Of a stretch of DNA of 64,000 nucleotides, positions 1-11,194 are shown in pieces. Below the pieces are notes generated by a model. The model saw nothing but the letters and a program-made list of their open reading frames with translations. It had not been told where the DNA came from and did not search any database. Origin of the DNA: Acestrorhynchus altus (taxonomy: Eukaryota; Chordata; Actinopteri; Characiformes; Acestrorhynchidae); assembly GCA_034509495.1 (NCBI GenBank), contig CM067521.1, positions 24,014,529 through 24,078,528 on the forward strand, written 5' to 3'. Made by a program: the position numbers and the translations under genes. Within the stretch, counting starts at the first letter, position 1; each line of letters begins with the position of its first letter.

Positions 1-829
1 GTGGCCAGTTTTTAGTGGACAAGAGAAGACAAGAGCGCCAGGACCGACAGCACCACTCACGTCACTCATAGTCTCTGCTTATCAAAGCAACAGCTCCTGA
101 CACAGCCATCTCCGAGCTGAAATATTAAGGCAACATCAAGGAAATCCTTTAAATCCAACAACCACTTCACAGTTTTACAGAATGCCTCTCAGCGCCGCTC
201 ACCCCTTCACAGGGGGGATGATTTATCTGGTTCTTCCTGTGGTTGTGTCAGTTAAAACGCCTGGAACTACCTGCTTAGAGCGTTCCCTTTCAGATAAGAC
301 AGCGAGGCCTCCGATGAAAAGATGGGGTTCATCTGTTCAGCAGACGCCACTGGAGAGTCCTTGAACTGTACGTGGGCTAATCTGCTTTTACCCCTTTATC
401 CAGGCTGTTGTAATCCCACTATTATTCCACTCTTCTCGGTAGGATAACACGTCAAAGCCAGACATTTTTCCCCTTTTACTCAGACGCAGTTTTGATGCCC
501 TATCACAGTGACAGGGATTTTAATGAGGAAACTGGTAATTGCTCCAGAATAACTGTAATTACACCAAATGACAGGCTGTAATTTTTATTCTGGAAGCTGC
601 GGAGGCAAGAAAAGTGAATTATTGCATGGAATGATTTGGCTGGGATTATAGTAGGTGGGAGGATTAGAAAGGGATAAGTGGGGGGTCTCCAGGTAGTCCA
701 TGCACAGGTCTGATTTTTATTGAGGTGCACAAGGACGAAACTTCAGTAAAAGGAAAATAAACAGGATAAGACTACAGTTTACCAGAGATCATCTGGACAA
801 AAAACAGGACTGGAACAATGTAGGACAGG

Positions 830-895
830 ATAGGATAGAACTTTATTGGTCCCTTGGGAGGGTTCCCTCAGCGAAATTAAGGAAAAGAGTTAAGC
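830..895 (-). mobile_element. Non-LTR retrotransposon 3' tail (fragment)
   Basis: Positions 838-893 contain agaactttattggtccct followed by a gagg...gaaattaag motif. Reversed, this is the gaaat...aataaagt tail typical of fish Rex1/CR1-type LINEs and SINEs that borrow their tails. Only the last tens of bases are present, so the parent family is an inference. Confidence 0.5.
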
Positions 896-1678
896 TACGG
901 AGCGACTGGAAAGGCAGCTGTCTTGCACAGCGCCACACTGGTTTATGTGCTTTGGACAGACGAGTCCTAAGTCTTGCCCTGAATGTCCTCATGAATCCAA
1001 ACTTGTTTTAGACTTTGTTCTTTTGGACCATACTTGCCAATTATTTTAAAGACATTAGAACTCATTTCTAGTTGTTCTGAGATACAAGCTTCTGAAGGCC
1101 TGGGAGCTCTTTGGATCTGCTCGTGGAGACCCCACTCACTTCATCAATCAAGAGCAAACCAAACTAATGTCTGAGACTAATAAAACAGGCTCCTCCAAAG
1201 CCTTCTCTAATGAGGTTCTAATGATCTGTACCTGATGTGCTGAACCGGATTCTCAATATTGTTGCTTTGTGCAAAAGTTATGTGTTAAAAAAAGACCAAG
1301 GTTTTCATGGGGTGTCCTTTTTCCACTTGACTGACACAACACAAGTTTGTAATCTGCACTTTTAACAGAAATCCTCCACTTTTCCCTCGGAGCTGTGAGT
1401 GAGAGAGCAAATGTAAGAAACGATCTCTCAAGGCATTTGTTTAACAGGAGACCGAGAAAAAGAAAAGTGCATATAATCTAATATTTATCCCCAAGCTCTG
1501 CGTTTGTGTTTAATCATTTCTTTCTGGTTACTTAGAATCAGTTTGTTTTCCACTGTTGGCACATTTCATAAGTTTCACAACATCAAAGCACCTTCTGAGT
1601 GAATAAATGAATAAAGTAAAGTAGGGACGTCCTGATCGAGATATTTTATGAGAATTGTGATCCGTTCGTTGTGTTTGT

Positions 1679-1889
1679 GATGGATGGATGGATGGATGGA
1701 TGGATGGAAGGGTGGATGGGTGGATGGGTGGATTGATGGGTGGGTGGATGGATGGATGGATGGATGGATGGATGGGTGGGTGGGTGGGTGAGTGGATTGA
1801 TGGATGGATGGATGGGTGGATGGATGGATGGGTGGGTGGATGGATGGATGGATGGATGGGTGGGTGGATGGATGGATGGATGGATGGAT
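1679..1889. repeat. (TGGA/TGGG)n microsatellite beside a LINE-like tail
   Basis: About 210 bp of tandem TGGA units with TGGG variants. It gives spurious open frames of Ile-His-Pro-Ser and Met-Asp-Gly-Trp repeats on the two strands. On its right side, 1889-1915 reads tctttattcatctctttgg; reversed, this is a gatgaataaaga tail like the LINE ends elsewhere in the window. The array may have grown from the repeat at the end of an inserted element. A short (ATAGA)n run follows at about 1984-2032. Confidence 0.85.
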
Positions 1890-2157
1890 CTTTATTCATC
1901 TCTTTGGTAATTAAGATTCCAGCAGCAGCATCAATACAGTACAGACAGAGAAGAAAGTAATAATAATATAATAATAAAATAATATAGAAACAATATAGAA
2001 TATAGAATATAGAATATAGAATATAGAATATGGAGAGTATATGAAAGTAGGAGGGTTATTGCACATTACTGTGCTTGTTTAACTATGATTCACAGAGTCT
2101 GTCCGTGTTGTGGTCGTCAGGTTACACCAGCCTCACAGTTAAGATATACTAAAGTAA

Positions 2158-2514
2158 AATCACTAGTAGGTTTTTCAGCTCGAACCACTGTGGGCGTGTC
2201 TAACTGTACAGGAGTGGTGACATACCATTCGTCTCGTACGGTGTCATCTTCTACATCTTCCAGTCACCAAAAGTTGATCCATGTTTGCTTTTTGGAATCT
2301 GTAACAGAACAAATGCTTGCAGGTGGTCTATACGGGCTACCATCTTCTGAGTTCTGTTTACTGACCCTGTGCAGCCCCTCTGTTGATGATGTATTCTGTG
2401 ACGAATCCTCAGTTCCACTAAAACTGGTGTAAACACAGGATGGTTCACTGAAAAACAGGGTTTTTATAAGCCTGAATGGAACCAGTTCAAGAACCAGAGT
2501 TGTTTCGGTGGAAA
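2158..2514 (-). mobile_element. MITE with TTTTCCACC...GAACC ends, copy 1 (partial)
   Basis: This region is similar, in reverse orientation, to the copy at 43694-44177. Shared blocks include ccaaaagttgatccatgttt, gcagcccctctgttgatga and ccactaaaactggtgtaaa. It ends in ggtggaaaa at about 2514. It lacks coding capacity and looks like a non-autonomous DNA transposon. Confidence 0.65.
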
Positions 2515-3490
2515 ACTGTGATTCTAAACTCTATCTAAAATCAACCTTCAGGGAAACTCCTCACAGCTGCCTGCTGGAAACGTCCGCGATGTCTTAGAAC
2601 ACCATGGCTTGGAACTGAACTGAATTCTGCTGGATCAGCCCTGAGCTCGATACACGGATCTGGATTGGTTCGTCACTGAAGAGCACAGCAAATATGGATT
2701 TGGCTTCTAAGCAATAATCCTGCAGATCAGTGCTTAGTGTCCTGCAATGCAGGCAAACAGACCGAGCACAAAGACAGAGCTAGTGGACACTGATTGGGTC
2801 AGAACACTTCAGAACATTTATCGCTGGTGAAGTGTGAACACTGCTACCCAGCACACGGCTTTACAGAGAGCCGTGCTCCTCTCCCAACACAGTGAGACTC
2901 TAAAGCTCGGCGCCTCCCAGAGTCACGTCGTTCTTTCAACTTTCTCCGCACAGCTTCTGCATTATTAAACGGCCGCATCCGCACCAGGACACGTCTACTT
3001 ACAGTAGGTAGAGGAGTGGAGATCAAACCGCTCCGCTGAAACATGTGAGGAGAGATGTGAAAGGAGGATCCCTTTAGGTGTCGAGCAGAGACCAATTAGA
3101 AAGCTGAGAATGGCTGAGCATGAAAGGGGAGGAATGACTGATTTCAATTAAAGGCTGTGATTATATGAGAGGCTGGGTTCAGGACATGAATGTTAACTTA
3201 CAGGAACTGCAGGATGAACCTTATTATAGGCTGTGCATGGAGTTAATGAGAATATAAAGAACATTTTTAATAAAAGATCATCGTCTGAAAGAGCCGGCTG
3301 CTCCGTTTTCCATTATGTAAACATTTCATTCGCCATCCCGAAGCTCGGCGTGATGCCTTCAAAAAACCTCATGGACTCTACACAACTGAGGCACGGAGAG
3401 CCGTTAAACAAAGGGTTGGAGGTAACATAAACGTGCACATAGTCCCAGCACACAGGAGAATTTAACTCCTCCACACAGAGTGATACACAC

Positions 3491-3640
3491 ACAAGTGAGG
3501 TCACACACTAGGGAACAGTGAGCACACCTGCCCGGAGCGGTGGGCAGCCCTGTCCACAGCACCTGAGGAGCAGAAGGGGAGTTCAGTGCCTTGCTCGAGG
3601 GCACCGTCATTTCTGCCGGTTCAGGGGATCGAACGGCATA
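3491..3640 (-). mobile_element. tRNA-derived SINE, reverse copy (degenerate)
   Basis: Contains agcacacctgcccggagcgg and gtgggcagccctgtccac, then a B-box-like gccggttcaggggatcgaac near 3618. The same modules in the same order occur at 5586-5775, and in forward orientation at 49010-49165. The layout is a tRNA-like head, an inner body and a 'cactagggggcagtgag' tail. Confidence 0.7.
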
Positions 3641-4504
3641 TTATGTTATTTTGGAACCAATAATTTGCACTAAACCACTAATAAATGATGATTAAATTAT
3701 AATAAGGTGCACCCAATAGATACTGGTTATACTGGTCATATGTTATTCTCTCCACTCCACAGTTTCCACAGCATATCAGTCTGAGCTCCTGACTGAACAC
3801 ACAAGAAAACAAAGCTTTTGTGATATTATCTGTGCACTTCTATGAATGTTCATATCATTTTTATAATTTACAATTGATCACTTTTTCACATCGACTTTTA
3901 TCCTTTAAAGTGTCACAGGTGGTCCTCGGTCCACATGCTGAGAAACAGAACTGAAGTACAGAACAGCGCTATTTAAGTGTCCTTCAGGGTGGGGTCATGT
4001 GGACTTTGGAGAGAGGTATTGTCTGCAGAGGGAGGTCTTGTATTTATCTCATGTTCTACTGGCATTATGTTTTATAAATGAGTGGTGCACCATTTGATAG
4101 ATTGCCTACAGAAATGCACCCTCCCTTACCATTCCCAGAAAGCCTGCAGTGGGTGGGTCTATGTTTTCCATGAGCATTATGGATAGTTGATGCACTGTAA
4201 TTCCGAACCTCCTGTATCTTGGCACGTTGGTGTCAGAAGTGGCTGCTGTAGCAGCAGCAGAGAAGAGGATGGAAGACGGAGTTAAGTTAACTATGGCATT
4301 AGGGAACCTAAGATAAAAGTGCACATTTATAAAACAGAACACCAGTACAATATATAAACCATGTGAACTAACCACCTAAATGAAGTACCCCTTCAAAGGT
4401 CCCCTGCCACCCCATCTGAGACAGACCTCTGGCACCCCTGCCACCCCTTCACACTGGCTGCTCACGTTCCAATTAACCAATATACATTCATCTGTTTCTC
4501 TGCC

Positions 4505-4722
4505 TACTTCACTATCCTCCTTTCACCATCACCAATGGTCAGGACCCCCTGGGCAGGTGGGTCATTCTCAGCACTTTCAGTGTCACTAACATGGTGGTGG
4601 TGGTGTTTTAGTGTAAGGATCAGACACAGCAGTGCTGCTGGAGTGTTTAAACTCCACTGTGTCACCGTGGACAGCATCCTGTGAGCACTAGAGGACTAGA
4701 GGTCTAGAGGATGACCCCAGTT
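4505..4722. mobile_element. Palindromic MITE, fragment
   Basis: Carries recognisable pieces of the window's snap-back MITE: gggtcattctcagcac, cacagcagtgctgctggagt, gtttaaactcc and tgtgagcactagaggact. It is about one third the length of the full copy at 55893-56585 and is diverged. Confidence 0.7.
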
Positions 4723-5129
4723 AAAGATGCAAATATTAATAAGTGATGCCAGATGTTATTCCCCTCACAGCAGAATGAAGCCTTGATACAAGCCCTTCAT
4801 GTGAACTTCCACGTGAATCCGGGGCCAAGCTCTGTTAGATTAAGAGCAGATACACACTTGAGGATATGGACATCACTGATATGCCTGGTTTGTCCCAGGA
4901 CCACTAGCTTTAGAGGGGCTCCTGATCTTAATGCAGGGTGAAATCTGGACACGTCGAGCACTAGATCTGAGATCTTTTGAAGCTAACAGTTACAGCATGT
5001 GGTGTGAATGTGCGCTGCGGCTTCGAGAGGAACATCAAAAACACAGTGAGACGTTTGAGTCGATGAACATGAAAAGGCAACGTGCTTCCTTAAAACACTG
5101 CATGTCACAATGCAATAGTCATCGCAAAG

Positions 5130-5231
5130 TGGTTGCGTGAACATGACGATGAGTTCGGTGAGGTTAGAGCTGTTCAGCAGCCTTACCGGTCACCCAATCT
5201 GAATCCAACAGAACACCTTTCGGGAGTGTGA
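5130..5231 (+). pseudogene. Tc1/mariner-like transposase scrap
   Basis: A 33-codon frame reads WLREHDDEFG and later RSPNLNPTEHL before a stop. The S-P-(D/N)-L-N-P-x-E-H/N motif contains the last acidic catalytic residue region of Tc1/mariner DD34E transposases. The rest of the gene cannot be followed, so this is a dead fragment inside cpne5 intron 1. The match is short, and chance resemblance remains possible. Confidence 0.5.
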
Positions 5232-5585
5232 GGATGGAGGATTCAGAGCATGAAAGTACTGCTGAGAAATCACTAGAATCGCAAGGGACTTGTGAACTCA
5301 ATGCCTGGAAATGCAAGCCTCTTAACAATAAAGGTGCTACAGAAGGTTCCTTGGGCAGTAAGCAAGTAAAATTGATTTCTAGAGCACATATGAAACAGCC
5401 TGAGTTGCACCAAAGTGATTTAGAAAAAGAAAATGTTTAAAACAAATCTTAACCCCATAAAATTCACATTTCACCTTCATCAATTATGTGCAAAAGCTAG
5501 CCGATACAGGTAAAGCTGCCTATAGATCACCTTTGGACAAGAGACTTTGTCCTCCACGTTTAACCCACCCAACACTAGTAAATTC

Positions 5586-5775
5586 ACACACTAGGGGGCA
5601 GTGAGCACACATGCCCGGAGCAGTGGGCAGCCCTGTCCACTGCGCCCGGGGAGCAGCTTGGGATTTAAGAGCCTTGCTCAAGAGCAATTCAGTCATGACC
5701 TGCTGCTTCAGGGATTCAAACTGGCAACCTTCCAGTCACAAAGCTGGTTCCCCAACCACCAGGTTATGGCTGTTC
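5586..5775 (-). mobile_element. tRNA-derived SINE, reverse copy
   Basis: The best-preserved reverse copy of the family. The tail cactagggggcagtgagcac at 5589 is followed by the body gtgggcagccctgtccac and gagccttgctcaagagcaat. A tRNA-like head read backwards follows: B box near 5713-5733 (reverse of ggttgccagtttgaatccc) and A box near 5750-5770 (reverse of cataacctggtggttgg). Confidence 0.8.
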
Positions 5776-6534
5776 CAGGTATGTTTTGTGCTTTGATTAC
5801 ATATCAGTAGGGAAGGAGCCTGTGGAATCTTGAAAGAAAAACTGATCTGAAGTTTTGGGGCAGAGAGAGACCTCAGTCACACTTCAGTTTTTTCTTGGTT
5901 GTAGGAACCATTAGAAGAAGCTGGTGAGCAGACCTCAGGGCTTGTGAAGGTGTTCCAACTGTCATGTGAATATCTTGAAATAGACCTGAAATACCCACCT
6001 CTGGTGTGAAGACCCTTCACTTCGTTAAAGTATTTTACCAATTGAACATGGTTCTTAAAGTGGTTACTCATGGAACCCTGTGTAGCACCTTTATTTATAA
6101 TAGTGTAGGTAATGGAGGTCCTACCTTGTGTCAGTACAGTGTCAAAAATAACCACCTGCACTCTGGTAATGTTTACATTCTCTGTTCTCCATAAATCTAA
6201 ACACCAGACCTATCTCATCTCTACCTTTTCCAAGTCAATGATGACCCAGCAGTCTGGGCTGATGCTAATCTTGATCTCCCCTGCCAACCCTCCAGAGGCT
6301 GACCTGAGGCTTCCCTGTCACCCATCTGAGATGGACCTCGAGCTTCCCTGCCACCCCTTCACATCGGCTGCCCACCTTCCGGCTACTGGACCCTGCACTG
6401 GACTAGTTGCCCACCTGAATCACCAACTATGGAGAAAATTACACAGACACTAATTATCTGCTACTTTCACTAATATGTCCACCAACAAATTATCATTACC
6501 TCAGTCCCCTCAGCGTCACATCTGGACCGAGAAC

Positions 6535-6846
6535 AGCGTCCTGTGAGCACTGATGAAGGACTAGAGGTCAAACTGTGCAGGAACAGACGAGCTTCTGTCT
6601 CTGACTCTCCATCTACAAGCTGGAGACACTCGGTAGGAGTGTCTGATAGAGTGGACAGCGAGTGGACACAGTGTTTAAACACTCCAGCAGCACTGCCGCG
6701 CCTGATCCACTCGTACCAGTGACCACACTAACACACCAGCACCATGTCAGTGTGACTGCAGTGCTGAGAATGACCCACCACCCACATAATAGCTGCTCTG
6801 TGGTGGTCCTGTGGGGTCCTGACCGTTGAAGATCAAGATGAAACAG
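6535..6846. mobile_element. Palindromic MITE, partial copy
   Basis: Has the family's central and right parts: cctgtgagcactgatgaagg, gtgtttaaacactccagcag, gatccactcgtaccag, gcagtgctgagaatgaccca and ctgtggtggtcctgtggggt. The outer terminal repeats are missing. Confidence 0.8.
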
Positions 6847-7357
6847 TCCCGTGGGTCCTTTTATCACTTAGAAGACAGAAAAGACTGTATGAAGCCTTGT
6901 GCATTCGACTCACGACTGAATGGCCATATATGTTAATTCACAGCCTTTGGTGTTAATAATACATATTTACGAGCACAGGGGGGTTTAATAGTAGCCAGTA
7001 AACACTGGTCTCGACCTTATTTATGCTGTCTGCTATAATGAGCATGTGTTGTGAGCAGAAATAGCAGCACTTTAGTCTTCCAGAAGAAGACATTGTAATG
7101 GTAGGCTTACAAAGAGAATAGATGGTTTCTATTATACAGAGGTAGAAGGAATTTGTATAATGAGTGAGCACTGGAGTTCTGCCAATGCATAGTGTGCTTA
7201 TTATTCCTCGGCACTCTGACTTGTAATGTATCCTCAATGGAGGTCGCTATGAACTCCAGCGAGCCCGTATTGTCACGTATTGATTAAGGATATGTAAGCA
7301 ACAAATGAAGCATCTATATTCAAGTAAGAGATAAATGGTATACGGGTGGGTGCAGTG

Positions 7358-7392
7358 CCCCCCCCCCACACACACACACACACACACACACC
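7358..7392. repeat. Poly-C plus (CA)n microsatellite
   Basis: A run of about ten C residues passes directly into about 13 CA units. A separate (TG)n run lies at 8075-8094. Confidence 0.95.
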
Positions 7393-8137
7393 AACAAAAC
7401 ACAGTATCTCATATAGGCAAAGAAAAGAGGCCAGAAATCCACCCTTTACCATTCCATATTCAATATTCATCAGAACCACACTGTCCGCCTGTACACAACC
7501 AGCCAGCCCCAGGAGCAGAACGCACCACCAATTCCGTACGCATCCTCCTCAACACCTAAATGAGCCAATCGAATGCATTCGCTGGCATTTGGTGTACGTT
7601 TGAAAGGCAAGTTCTGCATCAGCCACTCAGCAGGGTATCACTGGAACATGGAAAACTGTCAAGAGCGTTGACTCCCAGTCGGGCCTTTCATCAATAATGT
7701 ACATGTAGCCTGCTCCACAGAGTGCTAGAGAGATTGGTTAAACGAGAAATTCCTCATCAGGAATGAGGAGCAGAGTGGGATCCTATGAAGCCAGGTGCTC
7801 GGCTCAGCAACGTGCCACTGGACTTAAAGAGCCTGTATCCCACGTCTGTGTCCTAATTCCTTTTCAACCTGAATGAACCCTTCTGAGTTCTCAATCTAGA
7901 CCCTTTCAGGCCCAAATGAGAGTAAAATGTCTTACAAAAATAAAAGAAAATTCAAGAGTAGCCCTCACCTTTCTGTTTCCTAACCTCATATGAGCATCCG
8001 TATACGAATGGTCGGACCCGTCAACAAAAAGAGCCAATCAGCTCACTGCTTACACCTCAATCATCGATAAAGCCTGTGTGTGTGTGTGTGTGTGAGGTCA
8101 CCCATTTCGTACGATGCCAGATCACCTTTAGTCTTCA

Positions 8138-8356
8138 TTACAGACACTTTAACAGCCCTACTTTTGCTGAACACACTCTGTTCCAACAAGACGATGCTCG
8201 TCCACACACTGCTGCCATCTCAAGGTCTCGTCTTGAAGACACAGATACTATGTTGTGGTCGGTCTCATCTCCAGATCTATCCCTGATTGAAAATGTGTGG
8301 GATGCTATTGGACGCTCTATCAACACTCCACCCCTACCACACCATCTGCAGAACTG
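8138..8356 (+). pseudogene. Tc1/mariner transposase C-terminal remnant
   Basis: The forward frame contains FQQDDARPHTAA followed after about 25 residues by SSPDLSLIENVWDAIGR. This is the second Asp block (QQDNARPH type) and the SPDLNPIENxW block of Tc1/mariner DDE transposases. The N-terminal part cannot be read, and a TG repeat precedes the block, so it is a broken relic. It lies in cpne5 intron 1. Confidence 0.85.
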
Positions 8357-8694
8357 AGTGAGAACATTCAAGCTGCATCATTATCACAGGACCCTGTTAG
8401 GAACCTCTCCACCTCCATTACCATGGACACTATTTACTACTTAGTAAATAAACCTGTTCTCATTGAACACACTGGCTTCTAATGCTTCAGCACCTACTAA
8501 TGTACTGTCTGTGGTCACCAGCCATGGGCTTCCGATACAGCAGAGGCTGAACAACCATGAAGTATTCTTTTAAATCCAGATCAGCTCACTAACATCCACG
8601 CAGAGTAAACCACATGATGTAATAAATGCATGCCTTCATGATGATTACATTTTTCCCTGGCCAAGGTTCGGGTCTTGGCTTTGGTAGTTCAGAT

Positions 8695-8698
<4 letters not shown>

Positions 8699-8749
<51 letters not shown>

Positions 8750-8762
8750 GGGGGGGGGGGGG
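8699..8762. repeat. (GT)n microsatellite followed by poly-G
   Basis: About 24 GT units run into a G-tract of about 13 bases. Confidence 0.95.
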
Positions 8763-9013
8763 TGCAGAGTTACAGCAATGATTTGGATATAAACTGCCAA
8801 ATCAGAGGACAAGGTCAGCCTGGTGGAGACCACCGCAGTAAAACTGTGATTTCCAGGAGGAGGGACAGGCTGCAGAAATACAGCAAGATTGGTTTCAAAC
8901 ATCTGGAAGAAAGGTGTCCACACATGTGAAAACTGTGGGGAAAGCAGATGTGAACACCATATGTGGGAGTCAAAATTTCATCAGAAGCATTTTGAAGCAT
9001 TATGCCGACCGGC

Positions 9014-9019
9014 ACACAC

Positions 9020-9060
<41 letters not shown>
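9014..9060. repeat. (CA)n microsatellite
   Basis: About 23 CA units with one CG interruption near 9023. Confidence 0.95.
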
Positions 9061-9061
<1 letters not shown>

Positions 9062-9155
9062 TTACAAAATATTGTCATATATACTCATACTCATATATAC
9101 CAGAGTGGAAATATTATACCAAGATAGACAAACACATAAAGACATAGACATGAAC

Positions 9156-9157
<2 letters not shown>

Positions 9158-9188
<31 letters not shown>

Positions 9189-9227
9189 TAGACAGATAGA
9201 TAGAAAGAAAGACAGACACAAACACAC

Positions 9228-9300
<73 letters not shown>

Positions 9301-9476
9301 CAGAAAGATAGATAGACAGACAGATAGACAGACAGATAGACAGAAAGACAGACAGATAGATAGAGATAGAAAGATAGACAGATAGACAGATGGAAAGATA
9401 GACAGACAGACAGACAAATAGACAGAAAGATAGACAGACAGAAAGACATACAGACAGACAGAAAGACAGACAGAAC
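9158..9476. repeat. GACA/GATA compound tetranucleotide array
   Basis: About 320 bp of mixed GACA, GATA and GAAA units, with a clean GATA core at 9228-9300. The resulting Leu-Ser/Cys-Leu-Ser open frames on the minus strand are artefacts of the repeat. Confidence 0.95.
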
Positions 9477-9584
9477 CATAGATATACAGATATGTATATG
9501 TATTGTATTTGATTGCATTGAGTGACTAAAGCATTCAGAAGCTGGCTGATCACCCCGCCTCATCCACACACTCCCCAACTCATC

Positions 9585-9810
9585 CCAGAAGTACCGTATG
9601 GAGAACCATTATTCCAGAGAACACAGTTCCTCTGCTCCACAGCTGCACCACACCTACAGCCCTCGCCTGGCATTAGTGCCAATACTGCTCCAGAGAGTCC
9701 TATTCTATTGGCAGTATTTCTCTACAGGGTCTAGACCAGCTGTGTGTTTGCTGTGTTTGTATCTACACATCTGCACCAGCAATGAGTGCAAAGCTGAAGG
9801 TCCATAGCCA
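9585..9810 (-). mobile_element. Tc1-type MITE, reverse fragment
   Basis: Contains, in reverse order, parts I recognise from a widespread otophysan Tc1-like MITE: attccagagaacacagttcc, ctgctccacagctg, ctggcattagtgccaata, gagtcctattctattggcag and cacatctgcaccagcaatga. The terminal repeats are not visible here. The family has terminal repeats like those at 34069-34350. Confidence 0.6.
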
Positions 9811-10132
9811 TATAAGACCAAGCTTTTTTAAAAATATAAAGTTTTAATATAAATCAGACACACACTCCATGACCCCACCCCAACTGAGACACTTTCCAGA
9901 TGTTAAGCCCACTGGTCATCAACAGTACCAACCCATCCATGGATAGACAGAGAGTTTCAAACTGTTAGAAGAAACATCACATTGTAGGAGAACCTTGAGG
10001 AGAACCTAGAGAACTAAACAGCAGCAGCAGGTCAGTGCTGACCTACTTTGGAGCAACTTTCCAAGAAGAAGCTCAGCCTGGAGTGTGAGTCGGGTTCGGG
10101 GGTTGTTGGGTGGGTGGAGCTGGTGGTCTTAC

Positions 10133-10242
10133 CTGCAGGACACGGTGATCTCCACTTTGGTGGCGGGGATGTTGCCCGTGAACGGGTCGAACTCGTACAC
10201 CGAAGCCATGTCGTCCAGTTTGTCCATAACGTCTCCCTCCAT
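10133..10242 (-). CDS. cpne5: Copine-5, first coding exon (partial gene)
   Basis: Copines are cytosolic proteins with two calcium-dependent phospholipid-binding C2 domains followed by a VWA-like domain. They bind membranes when calcium rises; copine-5 is mainly neural. Read on the minus strand, the exon opens with ATG at 10242 and runs 36 codons plus two bases to a donor, CAG|GTAAG, at 10133/10132. The peptide contains DDMASVYEFDPFTG and ends IPATKVEITVSC, the first strand of the C2A domain. This fits remembered copine-5 (DMASLSEFDS..., IPATKVEITVSC) better than copine-8 (IPATRVEVSVSC). Codons 1, 6 and 12 are all ATG; codons 6 and 12 have G at -3 and +4, so the true start is not certain. The next exon should start with the base completing Arg and the NLLD-type sequence. 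I found none to the left, so the rest of the gene lies outside the window. Confidence 0.9.
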
Positions 10243-10560
10243 GGGTGGTCGGGGAGCAGGTGGGCAGAGGTGGGGGTGCGCTGGTGCTGGAAGAGGACAG
10301 ATCACGGCGGACAGACAAGGTCTGGAGGTGGCGGGGGTCTCCTCACACTGGCGGAGTGGGAGCGGTGGTCTCGGCTGAAGAGGGAGTGGAGTTGGCGCGA
10401 GCGCACGGGAGCGGAGCTGGAGATGTCTGATGGTCCACAGGCGGTGCGTGTGTGCGCGCGCACCCAGTGTCCTCCAGCGCGTAAAAGGAGGCGCGGTGCT
10501 GGACTCTGATCTCCACCCCTCCCTTTCCTCCTCCTCCCTTTCCTCCTCCTTCTCCTCCTA
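10243..10560 (-). promoter_or_regulatory. cpne5: Putative cpne5 promoter and 5' UTR (CpG-rich)
   Basis: This stretch lies immediately upstream of the cpne5 start on the minus strand. It is much richer in G+C and CpG than its surroundings, with gcgcgagcgcacgggagcgg at about 10394 and gtgtgcgcgcgcaccc at about 10448. That matches a vertebrate CpG-island promoter. A pyrimidine-rich block (ccctttcctcctcctccc type) at 10520-10560 borders it. I see no clear TATA box, and the transcription start cannot be fixed from sequence alone. Confidence 0.6.
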
Positions 10561-10561
10561 C

Positions 10562-11008
10562 TTCTGGTCCTGAAGCTGATGCTGATGATGAAGCTGAACT
10601 AGTGCTGAAGCTGATGATGCTGATGCTGAAGCTGAAGCTGATGATGATGCTGAAGCTAATCTGATGCTGAAGCTGCTGATGATGATGATGCTGAAGCTAA
10701 TCTGATGCTGAAGATGATGATGGTGAAGCTGAACTGATGATGATGAAGATGATGATGATGATGATGATGATGATGAAGATGATGATGATGTTGAAGCTGA
10801 AGCTGATGATGATGATGATGATACTGAAGCTGAACTGATGCTGAAGCTGAAGCTGATGGTGATGCTGAAGCTGAACTGATGCTGTAGCTGAAGCTGATGA
10901 TGATGATTATGATGATGATGATGATGCTGAAGCTGAAGCTGATGCTGAAGCTGATGATGATGATGAAGCTGAAGCTGATGGTGATGCTGAAGCTGATGCA
11001 GCTTCAGG
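10562..11008. repeat. (GCTGAA/GATGAT)n trinucleotide-hexanucleotide array
   Basis: About 450 bp built from GCTGAA and GAT triplets in irregular alternation, starting about 320 bp upstream of the cpne5 start codon. Because the unit is a multiple of three, it leaves long open frames of His/Gln/Leu or Met/Lys/Leu that are not credible proteins. Confidence 0.95.
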
Positions 11009-11194
11009 ACCATGAAACGGGGAGTACGGTGTCTCTGTCACTGCCACCCCAGGCCACAGCACCGAGACTGCACTATGGAACTTCGGTGGAGCTGCAAGTG
11101 AGAACACTAGAAGTGTGTAACGTGGCATAAGCCAAGTCACATCGTTACTCGATTGTCTCAGCCCACTACTAGCATTACTACTGTATAATGAACT

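Larger units (their letters stand above)
1..10132 (-). other. cpne5: cpne5 intron 1 (partial), repeat-rich
   Basis: By position this is the intron following cpne5 exon 1; the acceptor and exon 2 are not in the window. Apart from the repeats and transposon fragments listed separately, I see no coding exon in 1-829, 894-1678, 2515-3490, 3640-4504, 5232-5585, 5776-6534, 6846-7357, 7393-8137, 8357-8698, 8763-9013 or 9811-10132. Short open frames there carry no recognisable domain and no convincing splice sites. Confidence 0.7.

Noticed and set aside
1528..1960. Ile-His-Pro-Ser and Met-Asp-Gly-Trp frames
   Set aside because: Translation of the TGGA microsatellite.
9062..9578. Leu-Ser/Cys-rich frames of 108-163 codons on the minus strand
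   Set aside because: Translation of GATA/GACA tetranucleotides in all three phases; not protein-like.
10558..11013. Poly-His/Gln frame that might be mistaken for a transcription factor
   Set aside because: Product of the GCTGAA/GATGAT repeat; several phases are open on both strands.
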